Assembly: GCA_016716465.1 (NCBI GenBank) | Contig: JADJWH010000004.1 | Location: 310,001-374,000, forward strand | DNA length: 64,000 nt | From: Gammaproteobacteria bacterium | GTDB lineage: Bacteria > Pseudomonadota > Gammaproteobacteria > SZUA-140 | Reading direction: 5' to 3' | Shown: piece by piece, positions 54,379 to 63,108 of the stretch | How the letters are laid out: the number at the start of each line of letters is the position of its first letter | How positions within the stretch are numbered: position 1 is the first letter of the stretch | Notes under the pieces: model-generated | What the model was told of the DNA's origin: nothing | The model's database searches: none | Seen by the model: the letters and a program-made list of their open reading frames with translations, nothing else | Translations under genes and position numbers: made by a program

Positions 54379-55905
54379 TCAGTACCCCTGCAGAAACAGC
54401 TTGTACACCGGGTTGGCGCTCTCCTCCCAGTACTCATATCCGAGGTTATCCAGGAACGATTGCAACTCGGACTTGTCGCGCGCCGGCACCTGCACGCCGA
54501 CCAGCACGCGCCCGTAGGCGGCGCCGTGATTACGATAATGGAACAGGCTGATGTTCCAGCGCCGACCGATACAGCTCAGGAACTCCAGCAGGGCGCCCGG
54601 CCGCTCCGGGAACTCGAACCGGTAAAGCACCTCATCCCGCAAACCCTGAGCGCGCCCGCCGACCATGTAGCGGACGTGGAGCTTGGCCATCTCGTTGTCA
54701 GTCATGTCCGTTACCGGATAGCCCCGATCGCGCAGCAAACGGATGATCGTCTCCCGACCTTCGCCTCCGCGCGCCACCTCGATGCCGGCGAACACATGGG
54801 CCTGTCCGGCGTCGGCGTAGCGGTAGTTGAATTCGGTGATGTTGCGCCGTCCGATCACGCGACAGAAATTCAGGAAGCTTCCCGGCTGCTCCGGAATCGT
54901 CACCGCGAGCAGCGCCTCGCGCCGCTCACCCACATCGGCACGCTCGGACACATGCCGCAGACGGTCGAAATTGATGTTGGCGCCGCTGTCGATCGCGACC
55001 AGGCACTGACTGCTTAGTGCTTCACGCTCAACGTATTTTTTCAATCCGGCGACGGCCAGCGCCCCGGCTGGCTCGGCGATGGAACGGGTGTCGTCGAAGA
55101 TGTCCTTGATCGCCGCGCAGATCTCGTCTGTGGATACCAGGAGAATCTCGTCGACGCATTTGCGGGCGATGCGGAAGGGTTCCTTGCCGACCTGGCGCAC
55201 CGCCACCCCGTCCGCGAAGATGCCCACCTGGGGCAGCCGCACGCGACGCCCCTGCGCGAGCGCATGATGCATCGACGGCGCGTCCTCCGGTTCCACGCCG
55301 ATCACCCTGATGCGCGGATAGAGCGTCTTCACGCAGGCGGCGACGCCAGCGATCAGGCCGCCGCCGCCGACGGGAACGAAGATGGCGTGAATACGTTCGG
55401 GATCATGCCGCAGGATCTCCAGCGCGACGGTGCCCTGTCCGGCGATCACGTCCACATCATCATAGGGGTGGATGAAGGTCAGACCCTGGGCGGCGGCGAG
55501 ATCGTAGGCGTGGGCGCAGGCCTCGTCATAGGTGTCACCGTGCAGCACGATGCGTGCGCCGAACGCGCGTACGGCATCGACCTTGATGCCGGGTGTCGTG
55601 GCGGGCATCACGATCAGGGCCTTCATGCCGAGGCGGTTCGCGGCCAGGGCGACGCCCTGCGCGTGATTGCCCGCCGATGCGGCGATCACCCCGCCGGCGT
55701 GTCCGCCAGCGGCGAGCTTGCTGAGCTTGTTATAGGCGCCGCGCAACTTGAACGAGAACACCGGCTGCAGATCCTCGCGCTTCAGCAGCACGGAATTGTT
55801 CGTCCGCTTGGACAGCGACGGCATCGGGTCGAGGGGAGTTTCGCGGGCAACGTCATAGACCCGCGCCTTCAAAATCCGGGTGAGGTAGTCTTTCGGCATC
55901 GGCAT
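54379..55905 (-). CDS. ilvA: Threonine ammonia-lyase, biosynthetic
   Basis: A 508-residue PLP enzyme making 2-oxobutanoate for isoleucine. The PLP Lys is in PVFSFKLRGAYN; ASAGNHAQGVA and GGGGLIAGV bind the cofactor. Two C-terminal ACT-like regulatory domains (residues about 325-500) fit feedback control by isoleucine. Length equals E. coli IlvA (514). Neighbour of rpiA, as in Pseudomonas. Confidence 0.95.
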   Translation of the reverse strand: MPMPKDYLTRILKARVYDVARETPLDPMPSLSKRTNNSVLLKREDLQPVFSFKLRGAYNKLSKLAAGGHAGGVIAASAGNHAQGVALAANRLGMKALIVMPATTPGIKVDAVRAFGARIVLHGDTYDEACAHAYDLAAAQGLTFIHPYDDVDVIAGQGTVALEILRHDPERIHAIFVPVGGGGLIAGVAACVKTLYPRIRVIGVEPEDAPSMHHALAQGRRVRLPQVGIFADGVAVRQVGKEPFRIARKCVDEILLVSTDEICAAIKDIFDDTRSIAEPAGALAVAGLKKYVEREALSSQCLVAIDSGANINFDRLRHVSERADVGERREALLAVTIPEQPGSFLNFCRVIGRRNITEFNYRYADAGQAHVFAGIEVARGGEGRETIIRLLRDRGYPVTDMTDNEMAKLHVRYMVGGRAQGLRDEVLYRFEFPERPGALLEFLSCIGRRWNISLFHYRNHGAAYGRVLVGVQVPARDKSELQSFLDNLGYEYWEESANPVYKLFLQGY

Positions 55906-56015
55906 AAAGTATCAATTAAGGCTCTTCCTGCCTAGCTCCACGCCGCGCACCGCCCATGACATCGCCGGTGCGTACCGGTATGATCTGGAAAACACACCCA
56001 CAGGGAGCAACTGTC

Positions 56016-56672
56016 ATGACGCGCGATGAACAGAAGAAACAGGCCGCCGAGGCCGCCCTCGACTACGTCGAGGCGGGCGCCGTGGTCGGCGTCGGAACCG
56101 GGTCCACCGCGAACTTCTTCATCGACGCGCTCGCCCGCATCAAGCACAGGATCGAGGGCACGGTGGCGAGTTCCGAGGCATCGGCCACGCGGCTCAAGGG
56201 ACATGGCATCCCGGTCTTCGATCTGAACTCGGTCGGGGACCTGCCGGTCTACGTCGACGGCGCCGACGAGAGCAACCAGTACCTCCAGCTCATCAAGGGC
56301 GGCGGTGGCGCGCTGACGCGCGAGAAGATCGTTGCGGCCGCCAGCCGCAAGTTTGTGTGCGTGGCGGACGACTCCAAACTGGTCGACGTGCTGGGCAAAT
56401 TTCCGTTGCCGATCGAGGTGATACCGATGGCGCGCAGCTATGTCGCACGGGAAATCGTCAAGCTGGGTGGTCGCCCGGTGCTGCGCGACAAATTCGTCAC
56501 CGACAATGGCAACGTCATCCTCGACGTGCACGGCCTGCAGATCCTGGACGCCGGCAAGCTCGAGGGCGAGCTCAACAACCTCACCGGGGTGGTCACCAAC
56601 GGGCTGTTCGCGCGCCGGCCGGCCGACGTGCTGCTGCTCGGCACTCCGGCCGGCGTACGCACGCTCAACTGA
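56016..56672 (+). CDS. rpiA: Ribose-5-phosphate isomerase A
   Basis: A 218-residue isomerase of the pentose phosphate pathway. It starts MTRDEQKKQAAEAALDYV after a GGGAG, and shows GTGSTANFFID, DGADESN and KGGGGALTREKI. An earlier ATG at 55956 is not supported. It is divergent from ilvA. Confidence 0.96.
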   Translation: MTRDEQKKQAAEAALDYVEAGAVVGVGTGSTANFFIDALARIKHRIEGTVASSEASATRLKGHGIPVFDLNSVGDLPVYVDGADESNQYLQLIKGGGGALTREKIVAAASRKFVCVADDSKLVDVLGKFPLPIEVIPMARSYVAREIVKLGGRPVLRDKFVTDNGNVILDVHGLQILDAGKLEGELNNLTGVVTNGLFARRPADVLLLGTPAGVRTLN

Positions 56673-56697
56673 ACGGCGGCGCTCCCGGGGACGCGGC

Positions 56698-56901
56698 ATG
56701 GCGCGTCTTCTGATCACCCTGGGCATCGTGCTGGTCGTGCTCGGCGTGGCATGGCCGTGGCTGCAGAAGAGCGGTCTTGGCCGCCTGCCAGGCGATCTTG
56801 CCGTCGAACGCGAAAACTTCCGCTTCTACTTTCCGCTCACGACCTCGATCATCGTCAGTCTGCTGCTGAGCCTGCTGTTCTGGCTGTGGCGCGGGAAATA
56901 G
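56698..56901 (+). CDS. DUF2905 small membrane protein
   Basis: A 67-residue protein with two hydrophobic segments (LLITLGIVLVVLGVAWPWL and TTSIIVSLLLSLLFWLW) around a conserved GRLPGDLAVERENFRFYFP. The family is widespread and uncharacterised. It begins 25 bases after rpiA. Confidence 0.88.
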   Translation: MARLLITLGIVLVVLGVAWPWLQKSGLGRLPGDLAVERENFRFYFPLTTSIIVSLLLSLLFWLWRGK

Positions 56902-56913
56902 CCGGATCGGGAA

Positions 56914-59900
56914 CTAGAGCAGTACGCGCTCGATACCGCCGCTGCGCGCCTTTTCGATGAAGGCCTGCTGCCAACCCTCACCGAGCAGATGCCGGGCCAG
57001 TTCCACCACGATGTAATCGGTATCGAGCCCGGTATCCTCGGCATAACGCGCCAGTCCCTGCTGGCAGGCCGGGCAGGAAGTCAGCAACTTGACCTCGCCG
57101 GCGGCGACGCGGTCTTCCCCGGTCAACGCGGCGATACCTTTGTGCAGTTCCTCCTGCTTGCGGAAACGCACCTGGGTGGCGATGTCCGGGCGCGCGACGG
57201 CGAAGGATCCCGCCTCACCGCAGCAACGATCCGACAAGGCCGCGGGCTGACCCAGCAGGCGAGCGGTCACCTGCAGCGGATCATAGCTCTTCATCGGGCT
57301 GTGGCAGGGGTCGTGATAGAGGTATTGCACGCCCTTGACCCCCTCCAGTCGCACGCCTTTCTCCATCAGGTATTCGTGGATGTCGAGCAGACGGCACCCC
57401 GGAAAGATCTTCTCGAACTCGTACTTGAGCAGCTGGTCCATGCAGGTCCCGCAGGAGACGATCACCGTCTTGATGTCGAGGTAATTCAGCGTATTGGCGA
57501 TGCGGTGGAACAATACCCGGTTGTCGGTGGTGATGCGGCGCCCGCGCGCCTCGTCGCCGCTCGAAAGCTGGGGATAGCCGCAGCACAGATAGCCCGGCGG
57601 CAACAGCGTCTGCGCCCCGACCTCGTACAGCATGGCCAGCGTCGCGAGCCCGATCTGGCTGAACAGGCGCTCCGAACCGCAACCGGGGAAATAGAACACC
57701 GCATCGGACTGCTCGTTCACCCGCGCCGGGTCGCGTACGATGGGGATGACCTTGTCGTCCTCCAGACCGAGCAGCGCGCGCGTGGTCTTCGCGGGCAGGC
57801 CGCCCGGCAGCGGTTTCTTGACGAAATGGACGATCTGGGCCGGGATCTTCACCGCGCCGGTGGTCGCCGCCGGCCGCGCCGGCGGGCCCGGCGGCGTGAA
57901 CGTCTTCATCAGCCTGTGCGCCAGCCGCTGGGCGCGGTAACCCCACTCGATCATGCCCTTGCGCATCAGCTTGACGGTGGCCGGGTCGGTCACATTCAGG
58001 AAGGCCATGGACAATCGCGTGCCGAAGTTGGAGCGCCGGCCGGCGCGCTCGCGCAGGATGTTGCGCATGCGGATGGTGACATCCCCGAAGTCGATATCGA
58101 CCGGGCAGGGGGACAGACAGCGATGACAGACCGTGCAGTGGTCCGCGACGTCGCTCATCTCGTCGAAATGGCGGATCGATATACCGCGCCGGGTCTGCTC
58201 CTCATAGAGGAAGGCCTCGATGATCAGGCCGGTGGCGAGGATCTTGTTGCGCGGCGAATAGAGCAGGTTCGCGCGCGGGACATGCGTCGTGCAGACCGGC
58301 TTGCACTTGCCACAGCGCAGGCAATGACGGATGTCATCGTTGAGGGCGCCGAGCTCACTGTCCTCCAGGATCAGGGCCTCCTGCTGCACCAGGCGCAACG
58401 ACGGCGTGTAGGCGTTGGCCAAACCGGCCCCGGGCATCAGTTTGCCGCGGTTGAAATGCTCGTGCGGATCGACGCGCCGCTTGTAATCGACGAATTCCGC
58501 CAGCGTGGCCGGCTCCAGATAGCGCAGCTTGGTGATGCCGATCCCGTGCTCACCGGAGATCACGCCGCCGAGCGCGCCAGCCAGCGCCATGACCCGGTCC
58601 ACGATGCGGTCGGCCTCCTGCAGCATCGCGTAATCGTTGGAATTGACCGGAATGTTGGTGTGTATATTGCCGTCGCCGGCGTGCATGTGCAGGGCGACGA
58701 ACAAACGGCCCGAGCGGATCGTCGCATGGATCTCATCGATGCGCTTGTGCACCGGCTCGAACCCGCGCCCGCCGAAAATCTCCTTGAGCGGCCGTTCGAC
58801 CTCGGAGCGGAAGGAAATGCGCAGATCGCGCCGCAGCAGGAGATCGAGGACACGATCGCCCGGGCGGGCGGCCGCGCGCGCCGCCTCGTCGAGCAACCCG
58901 GCGTGGGCGGAGACGTCCGCGTCGAGGCGCTCGAGCAGCTGGGACCAGCGCCGCTCGACCTGTTCCAGCAGCGCGCGGGCGGCGTCACGCTTGGAGGCCA
59001 CGATGGCGTCGTCCTCGCGGCTGCGTTCCGCCTCCTCGCCCAGGCGTAGGGCGGGAAAATCCTCCGCGAGAAAGCGCGCGAGCGCCTGCACGATACGCAG
59101 CTTGTTGCCGACCGACTGCTCGATGTTGATGCGCTCCACCCCGGCGGTGTACTCGGCGAGGCGGTCGAGCGGGATCACCACGTCCTCGTTGATCTTGAAG
59201 GCGTTGGTATGCGCGGCGATGGCGGCGGTACGCGCGCGGTCCTCCCAGAACCGCCGGCGCGCCTCGGGACTGACGGCGATGAAACCCTCGCCGTCGCGCT
59301 GATTGGCGAGCCGCACGATGCCCGAGGCGGCCTCGGCGACGGCGCGTTCCTCGTCGCCGGCGAGATCGATCAGCAGGATCATCTTGGGCAGCTCGCGCCG
59401 CGGCGCCTTGGTGCTGTACTTGACCGCGCGCAGATAGCGCTCGTCGAGGTGCTCGATGCCGGACAACAGCACGCCCGGCATGCGCTCGACGTGGGCCTTG
59501 ATATCGACGATGGCGCGCACCGCCGGTCCGATGTCGCTGCCGAAGAACTCCAGACACAGGGTGCGCAGGTGCTTCGGCATGCGGTGCAGGATGAATACGG
59601 CCGAGGTGATCAGGCCGTCGCAGCCTTCCTTCTGCACGCCCGGCAGACCGCCCAGGAACTTGTTCGTCACGTCCTTGCCCAGGCCCTGCTTGCGGAACAG
59701 CCGGCCCGGCATGCGCAGGGTCTCGGGCTCGCCGTACGGCGTCTTGCCGTCGGCCTCGAAACGCCGCAGGCGGAACTCCACCGTCTCCTGATCGTGGATC
59801 TTGCCGAGATTGTGGCTGATGCGCTCGACCTCGAGCCAGCGCGCGTCGGGGGTCACCATGCGCCACGACACCAGGTTGTCGACCGCCGTCCCCCACAGCA

Positions 59901-60756
59901 CCGCCTTCTTGCCGCCCGCGTTCATGGCGATGTTGCCGCCGATCGTGGAGGCGTCCTGCGAGGTGGGATCCACGGCGAATACCAGCCCGCAGGCGTCCGC
60001 CCGCTCCATCACGCGTTTGGTGACGACGCCGGCCTCCGCGCGCACCGTCGGCACCTGGGCGGAAACCCCCGGCAGGGTCCGGAATTCGACCTCGCCCAGT
60101 CCCTCGAGCTTCTCGGTGTTGATGACCGCGGTGTCTTCATACAGGGGCACGGCGCTGCCGGTATAGCCGGTGCCACCGCCGCGCGGGATCAGGGTCAGGC
60201 CGAGCTCGATGCAGGCTTCGACCACGCCCTGTACCTCCGCCTCGGTATCGGGACTGATCACGACGAAGGGGAACTCGACGCGCCAGTCGGTGGCGTCGGT
60301 GACATGGGCGATGCGGGCATAGCCGCTGAAATCGATGTTGTCGCGGCGTGTGACCCGGCTCAGCCGCCTGAGCGCCTTTTTACGCCGCTCGCGCTGTCGC
60401 GACAGACCGTCGGCGAAGCGGTTCACCGCGGCGCGTGCGGAGGTGCACAAGGATGCGGCGAGATCGTTCCCCTCGATGCGCTGGTCGACCTGGTCCAGGC
60501 GGTGATACAGCGCCTGGACCAGCGACTCGCGCCGCCCGGGATTCTCCAGCAGGTCGTCCTGGATATACGGATTGCGGGTCACCACCCACATGTCGCCGAG
60601 CACCTCGAACAGCATGCGGGCGGAATGCCCCGTGCGGCGGGAGGCGCGCAGACTGTTGATCACCTCCCACATCTCGCTCCCCAGGAAGCGCGCAACGATC
60701 TCCTGGTCCGAAAATGAGGTGTAGTTATAGGGAATTTCGCGTAGGCGTGCCGACAT
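56914..60756 (-). CDS. DUF3683-FAD-linked oxidase-Fe-S-CCG oxidoreductase
   Basis: A 1280-residue fusion. DUF3683 (residues 1-110), then a FAD_binding_4 domain (VEACIELGLTLIPRGGGTGYTG), FAD-oxidase C, two 4Fe-4S motifs (CLRCGKCKPVC and CTVCHRCLSPCP) and CCG cysteine-rich domains (FPGCGSERLF, YLCCGYP, SCGTCMDQL, CCGEAG). Relatives (YdiJ, D-2-hydroxyglutarate or D-lactate dehydrogenases) pass electrons from a 2-hydroxyacid through flavin and Fe-S to quinone. The substrate is unknown. DUF3683 proteins of this length are a distinct subfamily. It stands alone, convergent with DUF2905. Confidence 0.88.
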   Translation of the reverse strand: MSARLREIPYNYTSFSDQEIVARFLGSEMWEVINSLRASRRTGHSARMLFEVLGDMWVVTRNPYIQDDLLENPGRRESLVQALYHRLDQVDQRIEGNDLAASLCTSARAAVNRFADGLSRQRERRKKALRRLSRVTRRDNIDFSGYARIAHVTDATDWRVEFPFVVISPDTEAEVQGVVEACIELGLTLIPRGGGTGYTGSAVPLYEDTAVINTEKLEGLGEVEFRTLPGVSAQVPTVRAEAGVVTKRVMERADACGLVFAVDPTSQDASTIGGNIAMNAGGKKAVLWGTAVDNLVSWRMVTPDARWLEVERISHNLGKIHDQETVEFRLRRFEADGKTPYGEPETLRMPGRLFRKQGLGKDVTNKFLGGLPGVQKEGCDGLITSAVFILHRMPKHLRTLCLEFFGSDIGPAVRAIVDIKAHVERMPGVLLSGIEHLDERYLRAVKYSTKAPRRELPKMILLIDLAGDEERAVAEAASGIVRLANQRDGEGFIAVSPEARRRFWEDRARTAAIAAHTNAFKINEDVVIPLDRLAEYTAGVERINIEQSVGNKLRIVQALARFLAEDFPALRLGEEAERSREDDAIVASKRDAARALLEQVERRWSQLLERLDADVSAHAGLLDEAARAAARPGDRVLDLLLRRDLRISFRSEVERPLKEIFGGRGFEPVHKRIDEIHATIRSGRLFVALHMHAGDGNIHTNIPVNSNDYAMLQEADRIVDRVMALAGALGGVISGEHGIGITKLRYLEPATLAEFVDYKRRVDPHEHFNRGKLMPGAGLANAYTPSLRLVQQEALILEDSELGALNDDIRHCLRCGKCKPVCTTHVPRANLLYSPRNKILATGLIIEAFLYEEQTRRGISIRHFDEMSDVADHCTVCHRCLSPCPVDIDFGDVTIRMRNILRERAGRRSNFGTRLSMAFLNVTDPATVKLMRKGMIEWGYRAQRLAHRLMKTFTPPGPPARPAATTGAVKIPAQIVHFVKKPLPGGLPAKTTRALLGLEDDKVIPIVRDPARVNEQSDAVFYFPGCGSERLFSQIGLATLAMLYEVGAQTLLPPGYLCCGYPQLSSGDEARGRRITTDNRVLFHRIANTLNYLDIKTVIVSCGTCMDQLLKYEFEKIFPGCRLLDIHEYLMEKGVRLEGVKGVQYLYHDPCHSPMKSYDPLQVTARLLGQPAALSDRCCGEAGSFAVARPDIATQVRFRKQEELHKGIAALTGEDRVAAGEVKLLTSCPACQQGLARYAEDTGLDTDYIVVELARHLLGEGWQQAFIEKARSGGIERVLL

Positions 60757-60964
60757 GTCTGGGGGCCTTGAGCCCTGACTTTGTTAAGAATTCCGGATAA
60801 ATGCCGATGATAATGCCAAGCCCGGGGACCAAGAGCGCAGTCTACCACGGTCCCTGCGGCGGCTGCAGCACCCGGCCAGAATGGCCCTGCGAGTCCGCGG
60901 GGCAATGCCCGGATCACGACGCGCCTCGAGACCAGCGCGTAACGGAGTGGAACGAAACGACATC

Positions 60965-62050
60965 ATGAGCGCGGTGCGAAAGATCACGGACATCGAGCGC
61001 ATCAGGCGGCTGGAGCCGATTTCATCGCTTTCCGCCGACCAGTTGCGCGAATTGCTGGATACCGCCCGCCTGGAATGCCTTGAGCCCGGACAGACCCTGT
61101 TCGCGGCCGGTGACACCGATACCCAGGCGGTCTATCTGCTCGCTGGCAGCGTGGAACTGCGCCCGCTCGATTCCGGCGGGACGCATCCGATCAGCGCGGG
61201 CAGCGATGAGGCGCGCCATCCCCTCGCCAACGATCGCCCGGGACGCATGACCGCGGTCGCCGTCACGCGCGCCGAGATCTTGCGCATCGACAAGGAACTG
61301 CTCGACACCCTGCTGACCTGGGGCCAGATCTCCGCCCCGGAGGAAGACGTCGTGATGAGCGAGGACGGCATCATCACCATCAACAAGGCGGACTGGCTCA
61401 AGACCATGATCAAGTCACCGACCTTCCGCCGGCTCCCGCCTTCCAACATCGAGTTACTGCTGCATCGGCTTGAACCCATCATCGTGCACGCGGGTGACGT
61501 GATCATCCGCCAGGGCGACAGCGGCGATTATTTCTACATGATCGACCAGGGCATCGCGCTGGTCATGCGCAACCCCGACAATGACGAAGACAGCATCGAG
61601 ATGGCGGAACTCGACTCGGGCGCCTCCTTCGGCGAAGCGGCGCTGATCTCGGATAATCCGCGCAATGCCACTGTCTCGATGAGGAGCGATGGCATCCTGC
61701 TGCGGCTCTCCAAGGAGGATTTCAACACGCTGCTGCGGCAACCCACCCTGCAGTCCGTCGACTATGCGCGCGCCGCCGCGGAAGTCGCGGCCGGAAGCGC
61801 CGCCTGGATCGACGTCCGCCTGCCGAGTGAATACGCGCACTCCCACCTGCCACAGGCACGCAACATCCCGATGCGCGCGCTGCACAAGGAGGCGCGCGAC
61901 CTCGACCGCTCGCTCACGTACGTCTGCTATTGCCAGACCGGCAGCCGCAGCTCGGCAGCGGTGTTCGTGCTGAAGAATTACGGCATCAATGCGCGCGTGC
62001 TGCACAACGGCCTGCAGAGTGCGCCGCCCGAGGCGCTGCGTTCGGAATAA
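60965..62050 (+). CDS. Cyclic nucleotide-binding tandem with rhodanese domain
   Basis: A 361-residue protein. A degenerate first CNB domain (residues about 10-115) is followed by a second CNB domain (about 140-260), whose phosphate cassette FGEAALISDNPRNATV keeps the Glu and Arg needed for cNMP binding. A C-terminal rhodanese domain has Cys323 in CYCQTGSRS. Such proteins may couple second-messenger sensing to sulfur transfer or thiol signalling; function is unknown. The start at 60965 fits the CNB boundary. No partner is adjacent. Confidence 0.85.
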   Translation: MSAVRKITDIERIRRLEPISSLSADQLRELLDTARLECLEPGQTLFAAGDTDTQAVYLLAGSVELRPLDSGGTHPISAGSDEARHPLANDRPGRMTAVAVTRAEILRIDKELLDTLLTWGQISAPEEDVVMSEDGIITINKADWLKTMIKSPTFRRLPPSNIELLLHRLEPIIVHAGDVIIRQGDSGDYFYMIDQGIALVMRNPDNDEDSIEMAELDSGASFGEAALISDNPRNATVSMRSDGILLRLSKEDFNTLLRQPTLQSVDYARAAAEVAAGSAAWIDVRLPSEYAHSHLPQARNIPMRALHKEARDLDRSLTYVCYCQTGSRSSAAVFVLKNYGINARVLHNGLQSAPPEALRSE

Positions 62051-62286
62051 TTCGCGGCGGACATACCGCCAAAAAAAATGCGGCCGGCAGCCGCAAATTA
62101 GAAGTAACGCATCTACTTGTTGTTATCTCTGCGGGAGCCAAGGATGCGTCCCTCTCCACGTGGGCCTAAATCTAATTGACCCCTCTGAGCAAGTCAAGCA
62201 AACGCGCGCGACGGGACATTGTCAACGCACGTCGTGCACCAGTATAGTGGGCCGGTCCATCACTACGAGCGAACCGGAACACGACC
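62051..62286. other. Intergenic region before hemJ
   Basis: This 236-base gap has an A8 run followed by a hairpin (GCGGC, 5 bases, GCCGC) near 62070-62098, which in the minus direction would look like a terminator. No minus-strand gene ends here, so it may be fortuitous. No ORF is supported. Confidence 0.35.
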
Positions 62287-62712
62287 ATGCCGTGGCTCAA
62301 GGCCCTGCACCTCATCTTCATGGTGACCTGGTTCGCCGGCCTGTTCTATCTGCCGCGCCTGTACGTCTATCACGCCCAGTGCGAGGACACCCCCGGACGG
62401 GAGCGCTTCAAGATCATGGAGCGCAAGCTCTTCTACGGCATCATGACACCGGGCGCGGTGCTCACGGTGGTGTTCGGACTGTGGATGGTGTTCACCTACG
62501 CGTGGGAAATGTACTCTTCCATGGCATGGCTGCACATCAAGCTCGCGCTGATCCTGGGACTGATCGCCTACCATGTCTATTGTGGAAAGCTGCTCGTCGA
62601 CTTCAAGCATGACCGCAACCGCCACGGCCACGTGTTCTACCGCTGGTTGAACGAGGTGCCGGTACTCTTCCTGATCGTGATCGTCCTGCTGGCGACGCTG
62701 AAGCCCTTCTGA
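62287..62712 (+). CDS. hemJ: Protoporphyrinogen oxidase HemJ
   Basis: A 141-residue membrane protein with four hydrophobic segments, the UPF0093 family. It starts MPWLKALHLIFMVTWFAGLFYLPRL with the conserved His8 that ligates heme, and later KIMERKLFYGIMTPG. It oxidises protoporphyrinogen IX to protoporphyrin IX in heme synthesis. Length is normal (about 141-150). Confidence 0.93.
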   Translation: MPWLKALHLIFMVTWFAGLFYLPRLYVYHAQCEDTPGRERFKIMERKLFYGIMTPGAVLTVVFGLWMVFTYAWEMYSSMAWLHIKLALILGLIAYHVYCGKLLVDFKHDRNRHGHVFYRWLNEVPVLFLIVIVLLATLKPF

Positions 62713-63108
62713 GGGCGGTGATCCGATTTTTTCGCCCGCCCCCTTGCTTTTTTCGCGCGCCGTGCACCATCTTTATGCACAATCCGGAGCGGGTCGCCGA
62801 CAAGCCACCCCCGCGGCGGGCGGTTTTTCACACCCGGCGGAGGCGGATAGTCAAGCTAATGTTTTTAAATGGAATTTTCTCAGACCATTTTCGCGCCATC
62901 CGAAAAAAATGCTAATGGCGGTGGCCATTAAGATGATGATGCACCACTCCGTCCACAGAGTTATCCACAGGTTTTGTGGACAACCCCCTGATTATCCGGC
63001 TCGACAACGAGTTAGGATTTATACATCACTCTCCACCTCACACGGCGAGGGTCCGGGCCCGCAAAATCGCCCTCTTTCGCCCGCTCAGACCTCCTCGAAA
63101 CTCCCGCG
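62713..63108. promoter_or_regulatory. Intergenic region with DnaA-box cluster upstream of priA
   Basis: A 396-base region without a supported ORF. It holds a perfect DnaA box TTATCCACA at 62961-62969, a one-mismatch box in reverse at 62975-62983 (TTGTCCACA), and a TCCACA core at 62952-62957. A hairpin (TAATGGC, GGTG, GCCATTA, 62913-62930) and AT-rich stretches around 62855-62880 and 63015-63035 are also present. Confidence 0.55.
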
